Origin: Pacificispira sp965223125 | GTDB lineage: Bacteria > Pseudomonadota > Alphaproteobacteria > UBA8366 > Aestuariispiraceae | Assembly (NCBI GenBank): GCA_965223125.1 | Contig: OZ244984.1 | Span: forward strand, 1,550,001 to 1,614,000 | Direction: 5' to 3' | Length of the DNA stretch: 64,000 bases | Notes under the pieces: model-generated | The model's input: only the letters and a program-made list of their open reading frames with translations | Databases searched by the model: none | What the model was told of the DNA's origin: nothing | Translations under genes and position numbers: made by a program | Part shown: positions 8,706 through 16,857 of the stretch, one piece after another | Layout of the letters: each line of letters starts with the position of its first letter | Numbering within the stretch: position 1 is the stretch's first letter

Positions 8706-8735
8706 GACAATCAATGTTGCAAAATAGACAATCAA
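8706..8735. promoter_or_regulatory. Candidate AraC-type operator: two direct 9-bp repeats
   Basis: GACAATCAA occurs at 8706-8714 and again at 8727-8735, an exact direct repeat with 21-bp periodicity (two helical turns). AraC-family proteins typically bind paired direct half-sites with this spacing. The pair lies between the divergent MFS and AraC genes and overlaps the first codons of the AraC frame, which would allow autorepression. It is about 90 bp upstream of the MFS start. Confidence 0.6.
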
Positions 8736-9493
8736 CCCGATCTGATATTCCGCAATCGCTTGTGCGCCCGCTGGAAATTCGTGCCTTTGACATGGCGGCG
8801 GGGGAGCGGTTTGCACCCCATGCCCACGCCTGGGCACAGTTTACCTATTCATCCGAAGGGGTGTTGACGGTCGTCACGGGGGAAGGGCGATTCCTTGCCC
8901 CACCCGCCATGGCAGTCTGGCTGCCGCCCGGATTGGAGCACCGGATAGAGACCGTCAGTCCAGCTAAGTTCCGCAGCCTCTACATTGCCGCCGACCGCAT
9001 CGGGGGCCTGCCATCCCAATGCACCGTACTGTCTGTTGACCCCCTGTTGCGGCACTTGATTCTGGAGGCGGCGGCCCTGCCTCGTGATTGGGATGAGGCG
9101 GGCGCACCGGGTCGGCTGATGGCCGTCCTGCTGGACCGCATCCAGGCGGCATCCCCTGCGCAGTTGCACCTGCCGCTACCCAGCGATTCGCGCCTGAAGG
9201 CGGCGACGGATATGCTGCTGGCCGATCCCGCCGACCGGCGCGGATTGGAGGATATTGCACGGGAGACCGGGGCAAGCTCGCGTACGCTGGCCCGTCTGTT
9301 TCAGCGGGAAACCGGCATGACATTCGGAGCCTGGCGGCGCAGGCGCGCCTTGCTGACCGCGCTGGAACGATTGTCCGAGGGTGACCCCGTCACCACCGTC
9401 GCCCTTGATCTAGGCTATGAGAGCCCCTCCGCCTTTATCGCCATGTTCCGCCGCACGCTCGGCGACACCCCGACGCGCTATCTTCAACGATAG
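8714..9493 (+). CDS. AraC family regulator with N-terminal cupin
   Basis: The 259 residues comprise a cupin ligand domain (ERFAPHAHAWAQFTYSSEGV, about 33-110) and a C-terminal AraC DNA-binding domain with two helix-turn-helix units (LEDIARETGASSRTLARLFQ and VTTVALDLGYESPSAFIAMF), closing with GDTPTRYLQR. The layout is that of NimR/YeaM-type regulators, which control an adjacent divergent MFS exporter. The start is uncertain: the ATG at 8714 has no Shine-Dalgarno sequence and a GTG at 8762 would also retain the cupin. The effector is unknown. Confidence 0.9.
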   Translation: MLQNRQSTRSDIPQSLVRPLEIRAFDMAAGERFAPHAHAWAQFTYSSEGVLTVVTGEGRFLAPPAMAVWLPPGLEHRIETVSPAKFRSLYIAADRIGGLPSQCTVLSVDPLLRHLILEAAALPRDWDEAGAPGRLMAVLLDRIQAASPAQLHLPLPSDSRLKAATDMLLADPADRRGLEDIARETGASSRTLARLFQRETGMTFGAWRRRRALLTALERLSEGDPVTTVALDLGYESPSAFIAMFRRTLGDTPTRYLQR

Positions 9494-9687
9494 GGGTAAG
9501 TTCACTCGTCCTCATCCACACCGGCGGAGCATCCACATCCTTTTGCATCTCCAGGGTCCAGAGCGGTCCACCAATACCACCTTACTCGCACTGAGTTTCA
9601 GTGACAGGATCGGATCGGCACGATAGGCTATCGGTGTTTACGGATCGGCGCCAATACGCTCCAGGATCGCCGGAGGGACAGGCCCGG

Positions 9688-11010
9688 ATGAAAATGCCAC
9701 GATTCAGACCCAATCGCCGCAGCGGCTTCACAGCCCGGACCGGTCGGGTCGGTGGTCGCCCCATCGGGTTCAGCCCGACAACCCTGATCACACTGCGCTG
9801 GATTGCCGTCGCCGGGCAGTTCGTGACCCTGATGATCGTGGTCTTCGCTTTCAATTTTCCTGTCTCCCTGGTCCCCTGCTTGCTTGTCATCGCGGCGCTG
9901 GCGGCCTCCAATCTGGCGCTTGTTGCCTCACGCCCGCGCCGCCTGACCGAGGCACGCACGGCATTAATCCTGGGCTTTGACCTGCTGCAACTGGCCACAC
10001 TGATCGGGTTTACCGGGGGTTTGCAGAATCCCTTCGCCCTGCTGCTGCTGGCCCCGGTGACGGTGTCGGCAACGATCCTGTCGCGCCGGGCAACACTGGC
10101 GCTGACCGCCCTGGCCGTGACGGTGGCGACCGTGATTGCTTTCGTCCATCTGCCGCTGCCCTGGACCTCGCCGGAAGGGGTCACCCTGCCGCCGATCTAT
10201 CGGCTGGGGATCTGGACCGCGCTGACCATGTCATTGGTCTTCATCGCCACCTATGTCTGGACGGCATCGGAGGAATCCCGACGCCTGACCGATGCGCTCT
10301 CCGCCTCTGACGGGGCATTGGCGCGGGAGCGGGAAATGTCCGCACTGGGTACGCTGGCCGCCGCCGCCGCCCATGAGCTTGGTTCCCCACTGGCGACGAT
10401 TGCCGTGGTTTCCAAGGAACTGCTGGGCATGGTCGACCGGGACAGCCCGATTTATGAGGATGTCGAACTGCTGAAAAGCCAGTCTGATCGTTGCCGTGAT
10501 ATCCTGGTTGGCCTATCGCGCCGTCCGGCGGAGGCCGGGGGCGACCCGTTCGAGGTTTTGCCGCTCTCTGATCTGGTGGAAATCGCCACGGATGAACATG
10601 TTCCGGACCAGATCGACCTGGAGGTGGAGATTGACGAAGCCTGCGACGGGCCGGAACCGCTGGTGCAGCGAACTCCCGAATTCCTGCACGGCCTTGGCAA
10701 TTTCGCCGCCAATGCCGGACAGTTTGCCAGACATCGGGTGACAATCCGGCTCTACTGGACGAAAAGGGAAGTCTGGATCACCGTGCATGACGACGGGCCG
10801 GGCTTTGCCAATGCGGTGCTGCCGGTATTGGGGGAACCTTACATGTCGACACGATCCGGCAAGGATGGGCATATGGGCCTTGGCGTCTTCATCGCCACCA
10901 CCCTGCTGGAGCGGATCGGTGCCGAAGTCATGTTCCGCAACCGCAAGGGGGCGGAAATCCGGATTCGATGGCCACGCCGGGTGTTGGAAGCCGCCCAGGA
11001 TGCCCTATAA
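9688..11010 (+). CDS. regB: Redox sensor histidine kinase RegB/PrrB/ActS
   Basis: RegB is the membrane kinase of the global redox two-component system of alphaproteobacteria. From the ATG at 9688 (GGAGGG 10 bp upstream) the protein has 440 residues. It has six N-terminal membrane segments with the quinone-site motif GGLQNPF, the H-box AAAAHELGSPLATIAV with phospho-acceptor His229, the redox-active cysteine in SQSDRCRDIL (Cys269), and a GHKL ATPase domain with VHDDGPGF and GLGVFIATTLL. The H-to-C distance of 40 equals that in Rhodobacter RegB (H225, C265), which supports both the assignment and the start. regA follows after 25 bp. Confidence 0.95.
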   Translation: MKMPRFRPNRRSGFTARTGRVGGRPIGFSPTTLITLRWIAVAGQFVTLMIVVFAFNFPVSLVPCLLVIAALAASNLALVASRPRRLTEARTALILGFDLLQLATLIGFTGGLQNPFALLLLAPVTVSATILSRRATLALTALAVTVATVIAFVHLPLPWTSPEGVTLPPIYRLGIWTALTMSLVFIATYVWTASEESRRLTDALSASDGALAREREMSALGTLAAAAAHELGSPLATIAVVSKELLGMVDRDSPIYEDVELLKSQSDRCRDILVGLSRRPAEAGGDPFEVLPLSDLVEIATDEHVPDQIDLEVEIDEACDGPEPLVQRTPEFLHGLGNFAANAGQFARHRVTIRLYWTKREVWITVHDDGPGFANAVLPVLGEPYMSTRSGKDGHMGLGVFIATTLLERIGAEVMFRNRKGAEIRIRWPRRVLEAAQDAL

Positions 11011-11035
11011 TTTCGAGTATCAAGGAGCCAGCACC

Positions 11036-11590
11036 ATGTCCGACAGCCTGCCCTCCCATATCCGCGACCGCAGCCTTCTGATTGTCGATGACGACGCGCC
11101 ACTGCGCAACCGGCTAGTTCGCGCGATGGAGCAGCGCGGCTTTCAGGTGACCGGGGCATCTGGCGTAACCGAGGGGCTGGAAGCCGCCGCCGAGCGCCCG
11201 CCCGCCTATGCCGTCGTCGATATGCGCCTGGAGGATGGCAACGGTCTGGATGTCGTCGAGGCCCTGCGCGACGCACGGTCCGATATCCGCATCGTCATGC
11301 TGACTGGATATGGCAACATTGCCAGCGCCGTAACGGCGGTGAAACGCGGTGCCATCGATTATCTGGCCAAGCCCGCCGATGCCGACCAGATTGTCGCGGC
11401 CCTGCTGGAGGATGACCGCCCGCTGCCGCCACCGCCGGAAGATCCGATGTCCGCCGACCGGGTGCGCTGGGAACATATCCAGCGGGTCTTTGAACAATGC
11501 GGACGCAATGTATCAGAAACCGCGCGCCGCCTGAAGATGCACCGCCGAACCCTGCAACGCATCCTGAACAAGCACGCCCCGCGCGGTTGA
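11036..11590 (+). CDS. regA: Global redox response regulator RegA/PrrA/ActR
   Basis: The 184-residue length equals the usual RegA length. The receiver domain has LLIVDDDAPLRNRL, phospho-acceptor Asp62 (YAVVDMRLEDG) and the YLAKPAD lysine. A proline-rich linker (RPLPPPPEDP) joins it to a Fis-type helix-turn-helix (NVSETARRLKMHRRTLQRIL), nearly invariant in this family. AAGGAG precedes the ATG. RegA controls respiration, carbon and nitrogen fixation and energy genes in response to RegB. Here it lies downstream of regB on the same strand, and no senC (sco1) gene is present. Confidence 0.96.
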   Translation: MSDSLPSHIRDRSLLIVDDDAPLRNRLVRAMEQRGFQVTGASGVTEGLEAAAERPPAYAVVDMRLEDGNGLDVVEALRDARSDIRIVMLTGYGNIASAVTAVKRGAIDYLAKPADADQIVAALLEDDRPLPPPPEDPMSADRVRWEHIQRVFEQCGRNVSETARRLKMHRRTLQRILNKHAPRG

Positions 11591-11642
11591 CTTCTCCCTG
11601 GCATTCCAGATGATCCGACTGCCGGGGTTTGATATTTTGGTC

Positions 11643-11682
11643 ATTCAATAAAATAATTGAACAACCAATCAATTTATTGAAT
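11643..11682. repeat. AT-rich inverted repeat
   Basis: ATTCAATAAA (11643-11652) and TTTATTGAAT (11673-11682) are perfect 10-bp inverted arms around a 20-bp centre. The flanking bases AATTGA and TCAA extend the symmetry with a bulge. It follows regA by about 50 bp. It could be a palindromic operator or cruciform, but it lacks the GC stem and U-run of a standard terminator. Confidence 0.5.
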
Positions 11683-11836
11683 AGTTAAATTAGTTCTTTA
11701 ATATTAGCAGTGAGATTCGGAAAATACCGAGTTATTAGATGTGAAGCAGGAGCTGAAGGGGTGGCGGGTTTTGTGAATACGGTTGCGTCTTCCGCTTCCC
11801 GGCTATCGGGGAAACGGAAAGGACCTAGCTGTCTCG

Positions 11837-11936
11837 CCGTCACTCCCGCGAAGGCGGGAGTCCAGAGCAGCGAATCAGACGCCGAGTCGTTCGCTCTGGA
11901 CCCCGGACAGCCGCTTCGCGTCTTCCGGGGTGACGG
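11837..11936. repeat. REPIN-like composite palindrome, copy A
   Basis: The first hairpin unit is CTCCCGCGAAGGCGGGAG at 11842-11859, followed by TCCAGAGCAGCGA. The second unit, in inverse orientation, runs from CGCTCTGGA (11892) to GGGGTGACG (11935). The outer ends CCGTCAC and GTGACGG are exact complements. The second unit (44 bp) recurs with one mismatch, inverted, at 22037-22080, which marks it as a dispersed repeat. Confidence 0.85.
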
Positions 11937-12017
11937 CCACTTCGAATGCTCGGAATTCCACTGTCTATGTCGAGACGCCATTAAGTCCAGTATTGGTAGC
12001 TAGATCGGGATACTTGC

Positions 12018-12608
12018 ATGGCGCGACGATCAATCGAGGATATCCGCAGGACAGAGCTGATCGAGGCCGCGCTGGCGGTGATCGCAGAGGATGGGCTGGA
12101 TTCCGCAACGACACAGCGGATCGCCGGGCGGGCGGAGATTTCGGCCGGGATCGTCCATCACTATTTCGGGGACAAGGCGCATCTGCTGCAAGCCGCCATG
12201 CGGGCCATCCGCCGACCCGTCGCGCAGGCCTTCCAGGTGCGGCTGGCGGCGTCAGATATCCGGGACGGGGTCGGGAGGGGGGCACTGGCGGCCTGTCTGG
12301 AGGCACATCTGGACCCGGAAATCCTGACCGTGCGCCGGGCGGCGGCCTGGCTGCAATTCACCGCCCGGGTCGCCTATGTCGAGGATTATGCCCGGATTCA
12401 CCGGGTCGTGCGTGCCAGGCAACTGGCGGCATTGCAACGGGCCGTGCGCCCGCTGGTCCGCGATTCAGGAACCGCCATCGCCATGGCCTTAAGGCTGGCA
12501 ACGGCGCTGGACGGATACTGGATGGAATGCGCGACGCGGGAAGGCGGGCTGCTGCCCGGCGAGGCGCGCCGCGCGATGGATGCGATTTTATCGGATTCCG
12601 TTTGGTAA
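12018..12608 (+). CDS. TetR family regulator, BetI-like
   Basis: The 196-residue protein has the N-terminal helix-turn-helix of TetR regulators (TQRIAGRAEISAGIVHHYFG, about 35-54). Its length and pattern (RRTELIEAALAVIAEDGLD, HYFGDKAHLLQAAMRAI) are close to BetI, the choline-responsive repressor of glycine-betaine synthesis. No choline or betaine genes are in the window, so the ligand is unproven. The start ATG lacks an obvious Shine-Dalgarno sequence. It ends 23 bp before the lipoprotein gene on the same strand. Confidence 0.85.
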   Translation: MARRSIEDIRRTELIEAALAVIAEDGLDSATTQRIAGRAEISAGIVHHYFGDKAHLLQAAMRAIRRPVAQAFQVRLAASDIRDGVGRGALAACLEAHLDPEILTVRRAAAWLQFTARVAYVEDYARIHRVVRARQLAALQRAVRPLVRDSGTAIAMALRLATALDGYWMECATREGGLLPGEARRAMDAILSDSVW

Positions 12609-12631
12609 CCGGGCCGGTCGGGATTAGTCTT

Positions 12632-13339
12632 ATGGATATGATGCTGCGATTTCTCCGCTCGATATCGATCCTATTCGCCATCCTGGCGCTGACAGGCTGT
12701 TACCTGCCGAACAAGTTCGATCTGACCATGCAGATCGCACCGGATGGACGCTATGCGCTGACTTACAACGGAACACTGACCCAATTGCAGTTCCTGCAAC
12801 GGATCGGCAGTGGCGATTTGACCGGATCCCGCATCGACGAATATGTCGGGATTTTTGAATCCGACATGCGGCGTGATTCCGGCTTCAAGGAAGTGACCTA
12901 TCTCGGCAAGGCGGAATACCGGGTCAAATATGAGAAACAGGGCAGCCTGGTAGAGGAAAAGCAGTTCAGTTTCCCGTCGCGCAAGGGAACCATCGTTGGC
13001 CTGCGCCACTGGACGGAATTGACGACACCGGGATATCTGGAACGGTTCCGGGCCACCGGCCATCCGGCCCTTCCCGCCATGGCCGCAGCGAATTTTGCCC
13101 GGGAACCCCATATCATGGAAATCTTTGGCGACCGGTTACCGCAGAAAATCCGGGAGGATCTGGCCGCGAACGGCTATTGGGTGCAGGGCAAGATCCGTAT
13201 CTGGACCTCGGCAAAGGTCGCCTATCACAATGCCCAGCAGGTGGTGGAGGGCAATCCCAGCCTGTATATCTGGGAAGTTAACGATCTGGCCGCCCAACCG
13301 CCGCAGATGATCATGGCCTGGACACCCCCAGGAAACTGA
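12632..13339 (+). CDS. Putative lipoprotein of unknown function (235 aa)
   Basis: The start MDMMLRFLRSISILFAILAL leads into a lipobox, LALTGC, so the protein is probably exported and lipid-modified. The mature chain begins YLPNKFDLTMQIAPDGRYAL, a beta-rich opening, and contains GKIRIWTSAKVAYHNAQQVV. I do not recognise a named family. Two further in-frame ATGs at 12638 and 12641 could be used instead. It is followed after 55 bp by the DUF350 and protease genes on the same strand, suggesting an envelope-related unit. Confidence 0.75.
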   Translation: MDMMLRFLRSISILFAILALTGCYLPNKFDLTMQIAPDGRYALTYNGTLTQLQFLQRIGSGDLTGSRIDEYVGIFESDMRRDSGFKEVTYLGKAEYRVKYEKQGSLVEEKQFSFPSRKGTIVGLRHWTELTTPGYLERFRATGHPALPAMAAANFAREPHIMEIFGDRLPQKIREDLAANGYWVQGKIRIWTSAKVAYHNAQQVVEGNPSLYIWEVNDLAAQPPQMIMAWTPPGN

Positions 13340-13394
13340 CCCAGGAAACTGACTGGGGGCTGACATCCGCCCGCCGGGCGAAGAAAGGACAACG

Positions 13395-13814
13395 ATGGCA
13401 TTCGACGCGATCCTGCAAAGTCTGTTGAGCGGATTTCCCTTTCTGATCCTGCATTTCACCGTAACCGTCGGAATCTGGCTGGTCGGCGTCTGGCTCTATG
13501 TCCTCTCGACGCCCTATCGGGAAATGGACCTGATCCGCCAGAACAATCCCGCCGCCGCGATCACACTGTCCGGGGCGATGCTGGGTCTTGCGCTGCCACT
13601 CGGCTTTGCCATGGCGTCCAGTGTGAATGTCCTTGATATCCTGATCTGGGGCTGCGTGACCGTGGCGATCCAGATCGCCGTTTATCGCGTCGTCGATCTG
13701 GTGCTGCGCGACCTGCCACGCCGGATCGCGGCGGGTGAGATCGCCGCCGCCCTGACCGCAAGCGCCGTGAAACTGTCCATCGCGGTCTTTAACGCCGCCG
13801 CCGTTTCCGGCTGA
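13395..13814 (+). CDS. DUF350 (YjfL-type) membrane protein
   Basis: The 139 residues contain four hydrophobic segments, with the typical DUF350 features STPYREMDLIRQNNPAAAIT after the first helix and IQIAVYRVVDLVLRDLPRRI near the third. Members are small inner-membrane proteins of unknown function, often linked to envelope stress or phospholipid genes. AGAAAGGACAACG provides a ribosome site. The gene is 13 bp from the downstream serine protease, so the two are very likely co-transcribed. Confidence 0.85.
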   Translation: MAFDAILQSLLSGFPFLILHFTVTVGIWLVGVWLYVLSTPYREMDLIRQNNPAAAITLSGAMLGLALPLGFAMASSVNVLDILIWGCVTVAIQIAVYRVVDLVLRDLPRRIAAGEIAAALTASAVKLSIAVFNAAAVSG

Positions 13815-13827
13815 TCGGGGCGGGTCG

Positions 13828-14691
13828 ATGAAACCCGTCGACAGCCTTGTGATGCTGGTCCTACTCGGGGTCTTTCTGGCCTCGATCTTCGGTCTGTTTG
13901 ACGATGGTGACGACAGTGCAGAGGATTCGGTGCTCCAGCAGTCCCGACCGCCGCTTCCTGCCGGTGAAATTCCAACCGGCCCGGCACTGCCTGCCCCCAG
14001 CCGCAGTGACCCCATTCTGATGATCGATACCGGCACCCGGATGTCCAACAGCGTGGGTACCGCCTTCTCCCTCGATTCCGACGGTATCTGGCTCACGGCG
14101 CGGCATGTCGTCGATGGGTGCAGCCGGGTCGGCCTGATGACCGGACCATCCCGCGCCACACGGGTCAACGACATCTGGATTCATCCCGAGGCCGATCTGG
14201 CCGTCCTGTCCCAGGCCCTGCGTCGTCCGGCTCTGACGTTCGCCAACCGCAGCCCGGTTCTTGGAGAAACTGCCTATGGTGTCGGTTACCCCAGGGGCGA
14301 ACCTGGCGATATCGCCGGGCGGCTGATCGGGCGGGCAGTCTCGCGCAGTACCGGGCGACTGACGCTGGACGAGCCGATCCTGGTCTGGAGCGAAATTGCC
14401 CGGTTCCCCGGTGGCAATGACGCGTTGAGCGGCATCAGCGGCGGCCCCCTGCTGGCCGCCGACGGTCAGGTTCTGGGTGTAATCGTATCGGCTACGGTCC
14501 GGCGCGGGCGTTTCAACACGGTCGCCCCGGATTCGCTGCCCCCAGCGCTGAATGCCGCTAATCTTACCCCCGACGCCAGTGACCAGTGGGTTCACCTGTC
14601 CGAATCGATATCGACCACCTCCCTGCCGACGCTCGGCAACCACCTGCGTCAGGAAGGGGCGGTCACGCAGGTAATCTGTCTGGTCGACTGA
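13828..14691 (+). CDS. Trypsin-like serine protease, membrane-anchored
   Basis: The 287-residue product has one N-terminal hydrophobic helix (about 7-24), which should place the catalytic domain in the periplasm. The chymotrypsin-fold triad is visible: His93 in LTARHVVDGC, Asp123 in HPEADLAVL and Ser204 in GISGGPLLAADG. There is no PDZ domain, so this is not a complete DegP/HtrA protein. It closely follows the DUF350 gene. The substrate is unknown; a role in envelope quality control with its neighbour is an inference. Confidence 0.85.
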   Translation: MKPVDSLVMLVLLGVFLASIFGLFDDGDDSAEDSVLQQSRPPLPAGEIPTGPALPAPSRSDPILMIDTGTRMSNSVGTAFSLDSDGIWLTARHVVDGCSRVGLMTGPSRATRVNDIWIHPEADLAVLSQALRRPALTFANRSPVLGETAYGVGYPRGEPGDIAGRLIGRAVSRSTGRLTLDEPILVWSEIARFPGGNDALSGISGGPLLAADGQVLGVIVSATVRRGRFNTVAPDSLPPALNAANLTPDASDQWVHLSESISTTSLPTLGNHLRQEGAVTQVICLVD

Positions 14692-14811
14692 CCTGCAGCA
14701 GAACCACTCTGACCGGGTGCTCCGAAACACTGCTCTTTCCAGCTTTTCCTGACCCGCCGATCATGCCAGAAATTGGTAATATTCTTTCCTTCAAATCGGG
14801 AGATTCGCACC

Positions 14812-15561
14812 ATGAGCAGACCAGTCACCATCGTCACCGGGGGATCGCGCGGGATCGGTGCCGGGTGCTGCCGGATGCTGGCGGCACGGGGCCATGACAT
14901 CGCCTTTTCCTATCACAGCGATGAAAAGGCGGCGGCGCGCGTTGTCGCGGAAGTCGAGGTAGCGGGCGGACAGGCCCTGGCGATCCGCGCCGATATGTCC
15001 AGGGAGGAGGGAATCCTTGATCTATTCACTGCCGCCGATGCCCGTTTCGGGCGGCTGGACCATGTCGTGATCAATGCCGGCTCCACCGGCAGGATCAAGC
15101 GCGTCGTCGATATGACAGCGGCTGAAATCCAGGCGGTGATGGACCTGAACGCCGTCGGTGCCCTGATCTGTGCCCGCGAATCGATCCGGCGGCTGTCCAC
15201 GGCGACAGGGGGCCGGGGCGGTACCATCGTCATCGTCTCATCAATCGCGGCGACGCTCGGCTCCCCCAACGAATTCGTCCACTATGCCGCCGCCAAGGGG
15301 GCGGCCAGCACGATGACGATCGGCCTGGCACGGGAAGTTGCAAAGGAAGGCATCCGGGTCAACGCGGTCGCGCCGGGCCTGATCGAAACTGACATCCATG
15401 CCAGCGCCGGGGCACCGGATCGGGTCGAACGCCTGAAAATCAACGTCCCGATGGGCCGGGGTGGCACGGTGGAGGAAACAGTCGAAGCTATCCTGTGGCT
15501 GCTGTCGGATGCGTCGCGCTATGTGACCGGAGCGATCATACCGGTCAGCGGCGGTCGTTAG
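14812..15561 (+). CDS. SDR family oxidoreductase
   Basis: A classical short-chain dehydrogenase of 249 residues. The nucleotide loop is VTGGSRGIGAGCC (near 8), NAG appears as VINAGSTG, and the catalytic Ser-Tyr-Lys are in VSSIAATLGSPNEFVHYAAAK. The C-terminal YVTGAIIPVSGGR is typical. Such enzymes reduce or oxidise ketones, sugars or alcohols with NAD(P)H. The closest named type may be glucose 1-dehydrogenase or a FabG-like reductase, but the substrate cannot be assigned. The ATG at 14812 begins MSRPVTIVTGG. Confidence 0.9.
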   Translation: MSRPVTIVTGGSRGIGAGCCRMLAARGHDIAFSYHSDEKAAARVVAEVEVAGGQALAIRADMSREEGILDLFTAADARFGRLDHVVINAGSTGRIKRVVDMTAAEIQAVMDLNAVGALICARESIRRLSTATGGRGGTIVIVSSIAATLGSPNEFVHYAAAKGAASTMTIGLAREVAKEGIRVNAVAPGLIETDIHASAGAPDRVERLKINVPMGRGGTVEETVEAILWLLSDASRYVTGAIIPVSGGR

Positions 15562-15714
15562 AGCGGCGGTTTTGCATACAGAACGGCGACGGTATTGAAG
15601 CCGCTCCCTTCCTGACGCATGATCTGATTCTGTCGATCCAGTTCAACTTCTGACGTCCTGCAGGCCTTCGCATCGCATCAAGGCCAGTCCTGGGGCGGTT
15701 AGGCCAAATTCCCC

Positions 15715-16857
15715 ATGTCTGAAGGTCCCCTGTTCGTCTATCGCGCGCTTATCCATGACAATGCGCTGAAATCCGATCCGGTTCAGGGTCTTGCGGTCGA
15801 GAAACTGCAAAGCCTGTACCACGCTCTGGCTCATTATCACCCATCGGATGCAGTTGCGGGATGGAAGGCACGCCTCGGTCTGGCGAGACGACGCGAAGAC
15901 CCGCCGCAGGGACTCTATCTCTATGGCGGGGTCGGGCGGGGCAAGTCGATGCTGATGGACCTGTTCTTCGCTGAAGTCCAGGTTGAGCGCAAACGGCGCG
16001 TTCATTTTCACGAATTCATGATCGAGACCCATTCTGCGATCCATGCCTGGCGTCAGGCCCAGAAAACCCGTGAATCGAAGGAAACCGACCCGCTGCCGAA
16101 AATCGCCGAGGCGATTGCGGACAAAGCCTGGCTGCTTTGTTTCGATGAATTCCATGTCACCGACATTGCGGACGCGATGATTCTGGGCCGATTGTTCGAA
16201 TCCTTGTTCGAACGGGGCGTCGTCGTCATCGCGACCTCCAACTGGGCACCGGATGATCTCTACAAGGACGGGCTTCAGCGCGGCCAGTTCCTGCCCTTCA
16301 TCGCCTTGTTGAAGAAGAAACTGGATATCCTGCATCTGGATTCGCCAACCGATTACCGCCTGATCCGGATGAAATCGCTGAAGACCTATCATGCACCGCT
16401 GGGACCGCCCGCGACAAAGGCGCTGAATCAGGCTTTCGACGACCTGACCGAGGGCGCACGGCCTGACTCGGACAGCATCACGGTCAAGGGTCGCACGATC
16501 ACAATTCCAAAAGCGGCGCGCGGCGTTGCGATGGTTGAGTTCGACGCACTTTGTGGCAAACCGTTGGGGGCGGAGGATTATCTGACCCTGGCCGGGCGCT
16601 ATCACACACTGATCCTGGACCATGTCCCGCGCCTGACCGAGGACCGCCGCAACGAGGCGAAGCGGTTCATGACCCTGATCGATTCGCTATACGAGCATCG
16701 CGTCAATCTGATCATGGCCGCCGACGCCGCGCCCAACGACCTCTACCGCGAGGGCACCCATGCGTTTGAATTCGAACGCGCGGCTTCCCGCCTGATGGAG
16801 ATGCAATCGGCGGAATACCGGGACGCACCGCATAAATCGGTATGTGAGGGAGACTAG
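15715..16857 (+). CDS. zapE: AFG1/ZapE family ATPase
   Basis: The 380-residue AAA-type ATPase has Walker A GGVGRGKS (71-78), Walker B LLCFDEFHVTD (about 140-150) and the family stretch VVVIATSNWAPDDLYKDGLQ. ZapE binds FtsZ in E. coli and affects division under stress; the mitochondrial homologue Afg1/Lace1 acts on respiratory-chain proteins. The length and full motif set are normal. The gene's last four bases overlap the end of the convergent moeB. Confidence 0.94.
   Translation: MSEGPLFVYRALIHDNALKSDPVQGLAVEKLQSLYHALAHYHPSDAVAGWKARLGLARRREDPPQGLYLYGGVGRGKSMLMDLFFAEVQVERKRRVHFHEFMIETHSAIHAWRQAQKTRESKETDPLPKIAEAIADKAWLLCFDEFHVTDIADAMILGRLFESLFERGVVVIATSNWAPDDLYKDGLQRGQFLPFIALLKKKLDILHLDSPTDYRLIRMKSLKTYHAPLGPPATKALNQAFDDLTEGARPDSDSITVKGRTITIPKAARGVAMVEFDALCGKPLGAEDYLTLAGRYHTLILDHVPRLTEDRRNEAKRFMTLIDSLYEHRVNLIMAADAAPNDLYREGTHAFEFERAASRLMEMQSAEYRDAPHKSVCEGD

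Larger units (their letters stand above)
11591..12017. other. Repeat-bearing spacer between regA and the TetR gene
   Basis: This stretch of about 430 bp has no convincing gene. Its first part (11630-11720) is strongly A+T-rich and carries an inverted repeat (11643-11682). Its second part holds a REPIN-like element (11837-11936). Short frames crossing it read through the repeat and show no protein-like features. Confidence 0.6.
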
